In this document: one piece after another, positions 1 to 6,609 of the stretch
How the letters are laid out: every line of letters starts with the position of its first letter
Position numbering within the stretch: the stretch's first letter is position 1
From: Candidatus Albibeggiatoa sp. nov. BB20
GTDB taxonomy: Bacteria; Pseudomonadota; Gammaproteobacteria; Beggiatoales; Beggiatoaceae
Length of the DNA: 17,880 bases
Assembly (NCBI GenBank): GCA_016744725.1
Contig: JADGDW010000004.1
Location: 1-17,880 of the forward strand
Reading direction: 5' to 3'
Made by a program: the position numbers and the translations under genes
Notes under the pieces: model-generated
The model's database searches: none
The model's input: the letters and a program-made list of their open reading frames with translations, nothing else
Told to the model about the DNA's origin: nothing

Positions 1-370
1 GTTGCACAATAGTATTTTAGTCGGGAATAGCAAATTAATGTTTAATACTTTGGTATGGTTTATAGGCCTTAACAAATGAATTTTTAGTTATTATTTGCGC
101 TGACTGCTGACTAAAAAATCTCAAGTTACTGCAAAGCAACATATTTTTAAATTAATCTTATTAGCATAATATTTTGAGCTATTCAATAAAACCAGTTCAA
201 TATGACTTAAACTAAGGTGTCAATGAGAATGAAAATAGTGCTAGTCCTCTAACTGAATATTAAGTGGCTACTCACAAAACTTGTTTTACACTCTTACTAC
301 GATTTATACCTCTAGCAAAATAGTTTAAAGCTTAGCTTCAGTATTCCTAACTCCTAATAAAAAACACTCA
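1..370. other. AT-rich non-coding leader
   Basis: No convincing gene is visible here. All frames are broken by frequent stops, and no open frame has both a ribosome binding site and a recognisable protein. The stretch is very AT-rich and lies upstream of the nif-type promoter region, so it may serve as spacer or a DNA-bending region. I see no clear hairpin or long repeat in it. Confidence 0.6.
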
Positions 371-386
371 TGTTACCTTCAATACA
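371..386 (+). promoter_or_regulatory. Putative NifA upstream activator sequence (TGT-N10-ACA)
   Basis: TGT (371-373) is separated by exactly ten bases from ACA (384-386), the canonical NifA binding pattern. It lies about 100 bp upstream of the sigma-54 promoter at 470-485, the usual distance for an enhancer that acts by looping. A six-base match can arise by chance in AT-rich DNA, but its position in front of nifO makes it credible. The nifA gene itself is not in the window. Confidence 0.65.
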
Positions 387-469
387 AGCCTTACTTTTTT
401 TATTGTAACTTTTCCTACAATCAATCCTGATAAATTAAATTTCATCTTTAAAATCAAGCATATAACAAA

Positions 470-485
470 TGGCTTATGCTTTGCA
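470..485 (+). promoter_or_regulatory. Sigma-54 (RpoN) -24/-12 promoter for the nif accessory operon
   Basis: The 16 bases TGGCTTATGCTTTGCA match the sigma-54 consensus TGGCAC-N5-TTGCA. The invariant GG (471-472) and GC (483-484) are correctly spaced. Transcription would start near 496, giving a leader of about 26 nt before the nifO start, with GGAG at 510-513 inside it. Together with the upstream TGT-N10-ACA site this predicts NifA-activated expression under nitrogen-fixing conditions. Confidence 0.8.
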
Positions 486-521
486 ATACTATGTTGTAAA
501 CATCGTTTTGGAGAGATTTAC

Positions 522-941
522 ATGGCAACAGTGGTGTTTTATGAAAAGCCCAACTGTGTGAACAATACGCGACAAAAGAAGCTATTGTCAGAAGCAGGGC
601 ATGAGGTGATCGCAAAAGATTTGCTTTCAGAAGCATGGGATGAGGCAGGTTTATTACTGTTTTTTAAAGGTCACTCTGTTGCTGATTGGTTTAATCGTAG
701 TGCACCACAAGTTAAATCAGGTGAAGTTGTGCCTGAAAATATCTCCGCTAAACAAGCGTTAGAGCTGATGATTGCAAACCCGCTGTTAATCCGCCGCCCA
801 TTGATGCAAGTGAACCAAGATTATCGAGTTGGTTTTGATGTTGAAAGCGTACAAAATTGGATTGGATTACAGCCATCATCACAACAAGCCACTGATTTAG
901 AAAGCTGTCCACGTAAGGATAGCGAACACATCTGTCATTGA
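522..941 (+). CDS. nifO: Nitrogenase-associated protein NifO (ArsC/Spx-like)
   Basis: A 139-residue protein of the nitrogenase-associated branch of the ArsC/Spx thioredoxin-fold family. The N-terminus has the family's FYEKPNCVNNTRQKKLL pattern with a single Cys (residue 12), followed by a WFNRSAPQVKSGE segment and a PLLIRRPLMQV motif typical of ArsC-like folds. In Azotobacter vinelandii nifO lies next to nifB, fdxN and nifQ, and it has been linked to molybdenum or nitrate metabolism; its exact reaction is not settled. ATG 522 is preceded by GGAGAG (510-515) at good spacing and is the first gene after the sigma-54 promoter. The flavodiiron gene follows after 16 nt, which implies one transcript. 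The family call is firm; the biochemical role is inferred. Confidence 0.85.
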   Translation: MATVVFYEKPNCVNNTRQKKLLSEAGHEVIAKDLLSEAWDEAGLLLFFKGHSVADWFNRSAPQVKSGEVVPENISAKQALELMIANPLLIRRPLMQVNQDYRVGFDVESVQNWIGLQPSSQQATDLESCPRKDSEHICH

Positions 942-957
942 CGTATCGAGAATCATT

Positions 958-2232
958 ATGGATGCTGTGATTAATGCTGCAACAAATCGTGAGGCTATTC
1001 AAGTTTCAGAGCGCGTACATTGGATTGGTGCTTTAGACCCACAATTACGTACCTTTGATTTGATTTTGCAAACGGCGAATGGCACGACGTATAACGCTTA
1101 TTTGTTGCGAGGCAGCAAAGGCGTTGCAGTGATTGATACAGTAAAAGAAGAATTTGCGGATGATTTTTTTACCCGTTTAGAATCTGTGGCTGATTACAGC
1201 GAAATTAAAGCCATTGTGCTTAATCATTTAGAACCAGATCATACAGGCGCATTACCCGAATTATTGCAACGCGCACCACAAGCACAAGTCTACATCTCAT
1301 ACAAAGCCCCGAAGATGTTAAAAGCCTTGCTAAAAGATGCGCAAACCATCCCGTTTAACCCTGTTGCAACAGGCGATGAAATCAGCTTAGGCGACCGCAC
1401 ACTACGTTTTATACATACGCCTTATTTGCATTGGCCTGATACTCAATGCGCTTATTTACCAGAAGATTATATTTTATTCTCTGGCGATGTATTTGGTTGT
1501 CACTTCTGTGATACCCGTTTATTCAATGATTTATGTGGTGATTTCCGTTTTTCATTTGAATATTATTACGCTCATATCATGCGCCCATTCCGTAAATATG
1601 TTTTAGAAGCCTTGGAGCATATTGAACCCTTGGAACTTGAGATTATTGCCCCCTCTCATGGTCCTATCCTACGTGACCGCCCAAATAGTTACGTGCAACG
1701 TTTCCGTGAATTAGCCACTTCAAAACTCCCCAAAGAACTTGGTTCAGATAAAACCTTACTCATTTTCTATCTTAGCTCGTATGGCAATACAGCACGGATG
1801 GCGAAAGCAGTTTGTGATGGTGCGGAAACGGTTGATAACGTACGCGTGTCCTTATATGACTTAGCGGGTGGTGAAGTTGAGCCTTTTGTGAATTTGATTG
1901 AAGAAGCTGACGGCATTGCTTTGGGTTCACCAACAATCAACGGTGATGCGACTAAACCAATGTGGGATTTAATGTCATCGCTGGTGATGATTGAAACTCA
2001 GGGCAAATTAGGTGCGGCATTTGGTTCTTACGGTTGGTCAGGTGAAGCGGTGGATATGTTGGAAAGTCGAATGCGTGGCTTGAAGTTTAAAGTCCCTGTT
2101 CCGGGGTTTCGAGTCAAATTGATTCCAACTGATGAAGAATTACAACGATGCCATGATTTTGGTGTGCAATTGGGCAAAGTATTGACAGGGAAAACCACCC
2201 ATAAAGTCATTGATTTTGAAGATTTACTTTAA
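958..2232 (+). CDS. A-type flavodiiron protein (O2/NO reductase family)
   Basis: A 424-residue two-domain cytoplasmic flavoprotein. The N-terminal metallo-beta-lactamase-like half carries the full diiron ligand set: His90, Glu92, Asp94 and His95 (HLEPDH), His158 (LHWPD), Asp177 (FSGDVFG) and His234 (APSHGP). The C-terminal half from about residue 266 is a flavodoxin domain, with FMN phosphate-loop residues in YLSSYGNTARM and the later GSPTING loop. Known family members reduce O2 to water or NO to N2O using electrons from rubredoxin, ferredoxin or a reductase. No fused rubredoxin or reductase domain is present, and the next gene, 15 nt downstream, encodes a [2Fe-2S] ferredoxin that could be its donor. 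In a nif operon the simplest inference is local O2 scavenging to protect nitrogenase. Which gas it reduces cannot be told from the sequence. Confidence 0.9.
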   Translation: MDAVINAATNREAIQVSERVHWIGALDPQLRTFDLILQTANGTTYNAYLLRGSKGVAVIDTVKEEFADDFFTRLESVADYSEIKAIVLNHLEPDHTGALPELLQRAPQAQVYISYKAPKMLKALLKDAQTIPFNPVATGDEISLGDRTLRFIHTPYLHWPDTQCAYLPEDYILFSGDVFGCHFCDTRLFNDLCGDFRFSFEYYYAHIMRPFRKYVLEALEHIEPLELEIIAPSHGPILRDRPNSYVQRFRELATSKLPKELGSDKTLLIFYLSSYGNTARMAKAVCDGAETVDNVRVSLYDLAGGEVEPFVNLIEEADGIALGSPTINGDATKPMWDLMSSLVMIETQGKLGAAFGSYGWSGEAVDMLESRMRGLKFKVPVPGFRVKLIPTDEELQRCHDFGVQLGKVLTGKTTHKVIDFEDLL

Positions 2233-2247
2233 GTTTGGAGCAAAACC

Positions 2248-2529
2248 ATGAAAGCACAACTCACTTTTGCTGATATTGATGTCAGTGTCAATGTGCCTGC
2301 GGGTATTCGTGTGATTGAAGTGTCGGAAAAAGTCGGCTCTGGCATTGTGTATGGCTGTCGTGAGGGCGACTGTGGTACGTGCATTATGGAAGTGTTGGAA
2401 GGCATGGAAAATTTAAATACGCCTTCGGTTTTAGAAGATAAAGTTTTGCGTGAAAACATGGCGGGTAAGCGATTCCGTTTAGCATGTCAGGCGCAAGTGA
2501 TTGGTGATGTCACTGTAAGCCCTGTTTAA
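2248..2529 (+). CDS. Plant-type [2Fe-2S] ferredoxin, copy 1
   Basis: A 93-residue beta-grasp ferredoxin with the C-X4-C-X2-C cluster loop at Cys37, Cys42 and Cys45 (GCREGDCGTC) and the distal ligand Cys80 (RLACQ). It has no signal peptide or extra domain. A GGAG element precedes ATG 2248, and the gene starts 15 nt after the flavodiiron stop, so the two are probably co-translated. It is closely related to the next gene; both share the segment with EVLEG/DVLEG, ENLN and EDK. It is a likely low-potential electron carrier, either to nitrogenase or to the flavodiiron protein; the sequence cannot decide between them. Confidence 0.9.
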   Translation: MKAQLTFADIDVSVNVPAGIRVIEVSEKVGSGIVYGCREGDCGTCIMEVLEGMENLNTPSVLEDKVLRENMAGKRFRLACQAQVIGDVTVSPV

Positions 2530-2560
2530 AGATTTTTGATTTATTTTCATTCAGATGCTT

Positions 2561-2583
2561 GTTCCAACGGTCTCCGTGATAAC
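2561..2583. repeat. Degenerate CGTTCC-type hairpin repeat
   Basis: GTTCCAACGG and CCGTGATAAC flank a TCT loop. The central ACGG/CCGT and outer GTT/AAC pair, with mismatches between. It resembles the better-preserved hairpin at 2960-2982 and the fragments at 4986-5000 and 5152-5170, so it is probably a decayed member of one dispersed palindromic family. It sits between the two duplicated ferredoxin genes. Confidence 0.4.
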
Positions 2584-2645
2584 GAGCTTAACAAGATTAC
2601 TCATTTAGTTTGATTGTTTTTTCACACACATAAGGGGAATTCATC

Positions 2646-2933
2646 ATGGCAAAAGCAGAATTAACATTTAAAGACATCAACAAAACCGTTACGGTCAGCA
2701 CTGGCGAACGTGTGATTGACGTGTCTGAAAAAGAAGGTTCTGGCATCGTTTACGGCTGTAAAGAAGGCGACTGTGGTACCTGTATCATGGATGTGCTCGA
2801 AGGCTGGGAAAATTTAAATCAACCTTCTGTCGTAGAAGACAAAATTTTACGTGAAAACGCAGCAGGCCGCCATCAACGTTTAGCCTGCCAAGCCCAAGTT
2901 TTAGGCGGCAAAATAGTTGTTAAACCTGCGTAA
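2646..2933 (+). CDS. Plant-type [2Fe-2S] ferredoxin, copy 2
   Basis: A 95-residue ferredoxin with cluster ligands Cys38, Cys43, Cys46 (GCKEGDCGTC) and Cys81 (RLACQ). It aligns with the preceding ferredoxin over its full length, including the YGC-EGDCGTCIM core and the LREN-AG spacer, which points to a tandem duplication followed by divergence. ATG 2646 has AGGGGA upstream at suitable spacing. The 116-nt gap to copy 1 carries a decayed hairpin repeat but no obvious promoter, so it is most likely read from the same operon. Retaining two similar carriers suggests different partners or a higher dose of one. Confidence 0.9.
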   Translation: MAKAELTFKDINKTVTVSTGERVIDVSEKEGSGIVYGCKEGDCGTCIMDVLEGWENLNQPSVVEDKILRENAAGRHQRLACQAQVLGGKIVVKPA

Positions 2934-2959
2934 ATTAGAAACTTAATTTTTACTTTCTC

Positions 2960-2982
2960 GTTCCAGCGGCTTCCGTTGGGAT
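2960..2982. repeat. CGTTCC-type hairpin repeat
   Basis: GTTCCAGCGG and CCGTTGGGAT pair over ten positions (including G-U pairs) around a three-base CTT loop. It lies between the second ferredoxin and the FeSII-type gene. There is no T-tract after it, so it looks like a dispersed palindromic repeat rather than a classical terminator, though it could attenuate or stabilise the operon mRNA. Confidence 0.5.
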
Positions 2983-3040
2983 GCAGTATAGATGCTGAGT
3001 GTCTTTTAAAGTAAACCCTATTAAAACTGGAGTGTACATC

Positions 3041-3391
3041 ATGCCAAATATTACATTTAGCAATCCTAGCTATCGTGACAAAACGGTTTATGCAGTTGCA
3101 GGTAGCCACACAGAAAATATTTTATCAATCGCGCGTGAGCACAAAATTCCCATTAACTTTGAATGTGCTGATGGTGAATGTGGTACTTGCGTGATTAAAG
3201 TCACTAGCTTATCTGACAAACCACGTATGGGTAGCTTTTTAACAGACAAAGAAAAAGTGGTATTAAAACAAACAGGCAAATTGACTGCTGAAGAAGTCGA
3301 AAAAGCAGAAGTGGGCGATCAACCGCCTGCATGGCGTTTAGCGTGTCAAATGATTGTACGTGATGAAGATATGTTGATCGAATATACCTGA
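3041..3391 (+). CDS. FeSII (Shethna)-type protective [2Fe-2S] ferredoxin
   Basis: A 116-residue [2Fe-2S] protein with ligands Cys42, Cys47, Cys50 (FECADGECGTC) and Cys102 (RLACQ). Unlike the two ferredoxins before it, it has a long insertion between the cluster loop and the last Cys (about residues 55-98, with LTDKEK, LKQTGKL and PPAWRLACQ). That insertion and the overall length resemble the Azotobacter Shethna protein II, which binds oxidised nitrogenase in a protected ternary complex during O2 stress. I chose ATG 3041 because GGAG stands 8 nt upstream; the frame extends to a GTG at 2999 but that segment has no ribosome binding site and is not ferredoxin-like. FeSII membership rests on recalled family features, not on a search. 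Confidence 0.8.
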   Translation: MPNITFSNPSYRDKTVYAVAGSHTENILSIAREHKIPINFECADGECGTCVIKVTSLSDKPRMGSFLTDKEKVVLKQTGKLTAEEVEKAEVGDQPPAWRLACQMIVRDEDMLIEYT

Positions 3392-3404
3392 TTTAGTGAC
3401 TCCA

Positions 3405-3470
3405 AGGATTGGCAGTCCTGATATTTTTGAAATTACTGTTTTATTTATACTTTCAAGGGCTGCCAGTCCT
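3405..3470. repeat. Paired palindrome element (AGGACTGGCAGTCCT family), copy 1
   Basis: Two 15-bp near-palindromes at 3405-3419 (AGGATTGGCAGTCCT) and 3456-3470 (AGGGCTGCCAGTCCT) are 51 bp apart in opposite orientation (GGC versus GCC centre). The same pair recurs at 5034/5083 and 12761/12803/12821. It lies in the FeSII-nifQ gap, ahead of the nifQ ribosome binding site. This copy lacks the TATAGTCA ends seen in the other two. Confidence 0.75.
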
Positions 3471-3491
3471 GATTGTTAAGGAGAATCCAGC

Positions 3492-4094
3492 ATGAATAGC
3501 CAATATGCAGCCACCTACAACACCGGGTTGATGACCACAGAAACCGAACAAACCCAAAGTATTTACGGGATTTTGATGCAACACAGTCAAGGTTTACCCA
3601 ATGGCCGAGCTTTAGCCTGCATGATTAGCAGTTTATACAAAGGGCAAGGTGCAATGCCGAGTCGTTTAGGCTTAAGCCGCGCGGATTTTAAAAGTTTATT
3701 ACAATATCATTTTACAGGTTGCCGCTTACCTGCTGACCCTCGTATTGAACTTCTTAGTGATGAAAGAGCACTTGAATCTGATGATTTAAAACGCCTATTT
3801 TTAACCCATCGCCGCAGTAATGATACTGAATGCGAATGGATAGCAGATATGTTAATTGCGGGTTGTATGGCTTCTGACCATTTGTGGCAAGATTTAGGTT
3901 TATGGCAACGTGCTGATTTAACCGCCTTAATTCAATATAATTTTCCAACATTAGCGGCAAAAAATGACCGCGATATGAAATGGAAAAAATTCTTTTATAA
4001 ACAACTGTGTATCAGTGAAGGCATTTATATTTGTCGCGCCCCTTCGTGTGAAGTTTGTGCTGATTATGACAATTGCTTTGGCTCTGAGGAGTAA
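3492..4094 (+). CDS. nifQ: NifQ, molybdenum donor for FeMo-cofactor synthesis
   Basis: A 200-residue cytoplasmic protein ending in the diagnostic NifQ motif C-X4-C-X2-C-X5-C (Cys181, Cys186, Cys189, Cys195). This motif binds an Fe-S/Mo-Fe-S cluster from which Mo is passed to NifH/NifEN for FeMo-co assembly. The upstream part is helical and has the HFTGCRLPADPR segment seen in the family. ATG 3492 has an AAGGAG ribosome binding site at good spacing. The next gene begins 2 nt after the nifQ stop, with its GAGGAG site inside the nifQ end. The presence of nifQ implies a Mo nitrogenase encoded elsewhere in the genome. Confidence 0.93.
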   Translation: MNSQYAATYNTGLMTTETEQTQSIYGILMQHSQGLPNGRALACMISSLYKGQGAMPSRLGLSRADFKSLLQYHFTGCRLPADPRIELLSDERALESDDLKRLFLTHRRSNDTECEWIADMLIAGCMASDHLWQDLGLWQRADLTALIQYNFPTLAAKNDRDMKWKKFFYKQLCISEGIYICRAPSCEVCADYDNCFGSEE

Positions 4095-4096
4095 GT

Positions 4097-4948
4097 ATGA
4101 CAGATTTAAGCTCAATAATTGATGGTCTCAAACAAGGGCAAATCATTCCCTATTTAGGGGCTTACGCGCTCAACGGTTCAACAAATGACGCAGGTGAACC
4201 GATTCCAGCAGACAGTGATAGCTTGATTTATGCCATGAACAACGGTAAACCGATGGCACCTAAATTAATGTATGAATTTCCACGTGCTGCGATGAATTTA
4301 GAGCTCAAACGCGGACGGAAGTTTATCACCCAATTTTTAGTGAAAACTTATAAAGAAACGGAATGGTCAAATACGGCTGTACATGATTGGTTAGCCAGTT
4401 TAGAGTTGCCTTATATCATTGATATCAATCGTGATTTATTATTACAAAATGCCTATGCAAGCCGTCCTCATACGTTGATTTTAGGTATGGCACGGATTGG
4501 TGGTACTGATTATCGTTTTAAATTATTTGATTATGATGGCGAAAATTATAAAGAAATTACGATTGGCACGACGAGTTCATCTAAACCAATTTTATTTAAA
4601 CCATCAGGCTCACCTGTTCCAGAAGCCCACTTTATTGCATCAGATGCAGACTATGTTGATTATCTTACAGAATTGATGGGCGGTTTTGGTATTCCTTTAT
4701 TTGTTAAAGAATATCGTAAACAAAAACAGTATTTATTCATGGGTTTACGTTTGTTACGTGATACAGAGCGTATGATTATGTCTGACATTACTTATGCTGC
4801 AGGCGACCCGAAAGGTTATATTTTATTACCTGATGCAACGGATAAAGAAAAACGATTCTGTGAGCGTCAAAATGTTGAAATCATTGAAGCGGATATTCCA
4901 GATTTACTACAAGCCGCAGGCGTTGAAACCATGGCACAAGCTGCTTAG
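4097..4948 (+). CDS. SIR2-like protein of the nif operon, catalytic His not seen
   Basis: A 283-residue soluble protein showing a SIR2-like (Rossmann/NAD) pattern: QIIPYLGA near residue 15 (compare the GAG loop), YIIDINRDLLL at 106-116 (compare the TTN-x-D motif, with Asn111 and Asp113 kept), and FMGLRLLRDTER at 214-225 (compare the late G-S-x-D motif). At the site where active sirtuins and SIR2 NADases have LHG, this protein has FKPSGS (167-172), so the catalytic His seems absent. It starts 2 nt after nifQ with GAGGAG overlapping the nifQ stop, so the two are probably translationally coupled. Its role in nitrogen fixation is unknown; a nucleotide-binding or structural function is an inference. 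The fold assignment is by motif pattern only. Confidence 0.65.
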   Translation: MTDLSSIIDGLKQGQIIPYLGAYALNGSTNDAGEPIPADSDSLIYAMNNGKPMAPKLMYEFPRAAMNLELKRGRKFITQFLVKTYKETEWSNTAVHDWLASLELPYIIDINRDLLLQNAYASRPHTLILGMARIGGTDYRFKLFDYDGENYKEITIGTTSSSKPILFKPSGSPVPEAHFIASDADYVDYLTELMGGFGIPLFVKEYRKQKQYLFMGLRLLRDTERMIMSDITYAAGDPKGYILLPDATDKEKRFCERQNVEIIEADIPDLLQAAGVETMAQAA

Positions 4949-4985
4949 AAATATCTAAAATAGGGCGCGGCGCGTCCAGACGGCA

Positions 4986-5000
4986 TTCCCGATGTGGGAA
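4986..5000. repeat. CGTTCC-type hairpin repeat, reverse orientation
   Basis: TTCCC (4986-4990) and GGGAA (4996-5000) enclose GATGT and are followed by CGAG, so the reverse strand reads like the start of a CTCGTTCCCA-type repeat. A GC-rich inverted stretch, GGGCGCGGCGCGTCC at 4963-4977, stands just before it, 15 nt after the SIR2-like stop. The two may together end the nif operon transcript, though no T-tract follows. Confidence 0.45.
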
Positions 5001-5006
5001 CGAGAA

Positions 5007-5122
5007 TATAGTCATTTTATTTTAAAGTGATACAGGACTGGCAGTCCTCAATTTTAAAAGTGATTGATATTTAAAGTATAAAAGGACTACCAGTCCTAAC
5101 ATACGAACCAAAATTGACTATA
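5007..5122. repeat. Paired palindrome element with inverted ends (MITE-like), copy 2
   Basis: The element opens with TATAGTCATTTTA (5007) and closes with AAAATTGACTATA (ending 5122), near-perfect inverted ends. Inside are AGGACTGGCAGTCCT at 5034-5048 and AGGACTACCAGTCCT at 5083-5097, in opposite orientation. It is about 116 bp long with no coding capacity, compatible with a miniature transposable element or a BIME-type repeat. It separates the nif operon from the ammonium transporter. Confidence 0.7.
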
Positions 5123-5151
5123 GGAAATATCTAAAAACACTAAACGCTCGT

Positions 5152-5170
5152 TTCCAAATCCTATTGGGAA
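5152..5170. repeat. CGTTCC-type hairpin repeat, decayed
   Basis: TTCCAA (5152-5157) pairs with TTGGGAA (5164-5170) around a short loop and is preceded by CGCTCGT, like the other members of this family. It lies in the leader of the ammonium transporter gene. A second small inverted repeat, GCAAG-TTCTG-CTTGC, follows at 5181-5195. Confidence 0.35.
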
Positions 5171-5233
5171 TATGGGTATAGCAAGTTCTGCTTGCACAAA
5201 ATGATTAAATTTTCACAGTTGAGGAGGTTAAAA

Positions 5234-6457
5234 ATGGATGCAAACCAAATAGATTATGCACTCAACACATTTTATCTATTGATTTGTGGTGCATTGGTAA
5301 TGTGGATGGCGGCAGGGTTCGCCATGTTGGAAGCGGGTCTTGTCCGCTCAAGGAATACCGTTGAGATTTTACTTAAAAACGTGTCCGCGTATGCGATTGC
5401 TTGTGTGATGTATTTCTTTGTCGGTTATCAAGTGATGTATGGTGGTGGTACAGAGAGCGGCTTTATCCCTAGTTTTGGTTTTGGCATCGGGGCTGAAAAT
5501 GCGCCTGATGGTGGTGCAGATTATTCCAAAATGGCGGATTTTTTCTTTCAAGTGGTATTCGTTGCAACCGCAACATCGATTATTTCAGGTGCAGTGGCTG
5601 AACGGATGAAATTATGGGTATTTTTCATTTTCTGTTTGTTCATGACCAGCATTATTTATCCCGTTCAAGGTTATTGGCATTGGGGTGGTGGTTTCTTAAA
5701 TCAAATGGGCTTCAGTGATTTTGCGGGTTCAGGTGTTGTGCATTTAGCAGGTGCGGCGGCTGCATTATCAGCGGTGATTTTATTAGGCTCCAGAAGTGGC
5801 AAGTATGGCAAAGATGGACGCATCAGCGCGATGCCGGGTGCAAACTTACCTTTGGCGACTTTAGGTGTATTCATTTTGTGGTTAGGTTGGTTTGGTTTTA
5901 ACGGTGGTTCTCAGTTAAAAATCAGTACTTTTGATGATGCAAATATTGTGGCGTTGATTTTTGTAAACACTAATTTGGCCGCAGCAGGTGGTTTGATTGC
6001 AGCATTGTTAACTTCGCGTACTTTGTTCGGCAAAGGTGATTTAACCATGGTGTTGAATGGCGCGTTAGCAGGTTTGGTTGCGGTTACGGCTGCACCGCAT
6101 ACACCTGACCCAAGTGTGGCATTATTGGTGGGTTCAATTGCTGGCGTATTGGTGATTTTTGCTATTTTGGCGTTGGAAAAATATAAAATTGATGATCCTG
6201 TTGGTGCGATTTCAGCACATGGTATTGCAGGGATTTGGGGTTTGTTGGCTGTACCGATTTCAACCCCCGGAGCTTCGTTTAAAGTGCAATTGATTGGTAT
6301 TATTGCGATTTTTTCATGGGTGTTTATTACGTCAAGTGCAGTATGGATGTTGTTAAAATTAACAATGGGCTTACGTGTTAGTCAAGAAGAAGAGTTTGAA
6401 GGTTTGGATATTTCTGAATGTGGTTTAGAAGCTTATCCTGAGTTTACGTCTAATTAG
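5234..6457 (+). CDS. amt: Ammonium transporter Amt
   Basis: A 407-residue inner-membrane channel of the Amt/Rh family with about 11 hydrophobic helices and no cleavable leader. Key residues are present: Asp162 in FSDFAGSGVVH, the twin pore histidines His170 (GVVHLAG) and His329 (ISAHGIAG), and the Phe-rich gate segment DFFFQVVFV. The C-terminal tail keeps a GLDISE-G-EAY motif, the region that couples to GlnK-type PII regulators. ATG 5234 is chosen because a strong GAGGAGG (5221-5227) precedes it; an in-frame TTG at 5192 has none. No glnK lies next to it, which is unusual for amt loci. Placed after a nif cluster, it would recapture or import ammonium. No sigma-54 motif with correct spacing was found ahead of it. 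Confidence 0.95.
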   Translation: MDANQIDYALNTFYLLICGALVMWMAAGFAMLEAGLVRSRNTVEILLKNVSAYAIACVMYFFVGYQVMYGGGTESGFIPSFGFGIGAENAPDGGADYSKMADFFFQVVFVATATSIISGAVAERMKLWVFFIFCLFMTSIIYPVQGYWHWGGGFLNQMGFSDFAGSGVVHLAGAAAALSAVILLGSRSGKYGKDGRISAMPGANLPLATLGVFILWLGWFGFNGGSQLKISTFDDANIVALIFVNTNLAAAGGLIAALLTSRTLFGKGDLTMVLNGALAGLVAVTAAPHTPDPSVALLVGSIAGVLVIFAILALEKYKIDDPVGAISAHGIAGIWGLLAVPISTPGASFKVQLIGIIAIFSWVFITSSAVWMLLKLTMGLRVSQEEEFEGLDISECGLEAYPEFTSN

Positions 6458-6470
6458 TTTGTTGTTTTAA

Positions 6471-6501
6471 ATCTCGTTCTCGTGATTATCGGGAGCGGGA
6501 T
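6471..6501 (+). terminator. Hairpin terminator after amt
   Basis: ATCTCGTTCTCG (6471-6482) pairs over 12 positions, several G-U, with CGGGAGCGGGAT (6490-6501) around a 7-nt loop. A T-rich tail (TTCTCTATTTTCC) follows. It stands 13 nt after the amt stop. Its CTCGTTC start suggests it may have evolved from the CGTTCC hairpin repeat family. Confidence 0.6.
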
Positions 6502-6609
6502 TTCTCTATTTTCCTTTCTTATAATTGCAATTCTCTCTTTTCAATCCTACAATTTAAACATCTTGTTTATACCATAAACGGTTTCTAACATATTGATTAG
6601 GAGTTAATC

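Noticed and set aside
454..636. 60-residue - strand frame across the nifO start
   Set aside because: It overlaps the sigma-54 promoter and the nifO coding region and has no family features or supporting ribosome binding site.
2999..3040. Longer FeSII-type ferredoxin start at GTG 2999
   Set aside because: The extra 14 residues are not ferredoxin-like and overlap the repeat-bearing gap; GGAG precedes ATG 3041.
5192..5233. Longer ammonium transporter start at TTG 5192
   Set aside because: No ribosome binding site precedes it. GAGGAGG directly ahead of ATG 5234 and the family N-terminus favour the shorter form.
5123..5233. Sigma-54 promoter for amt
   Set aside because: TTGC occurs at 5192-5195 region but no GG stands at the required distance upstream, so the pattern fails.
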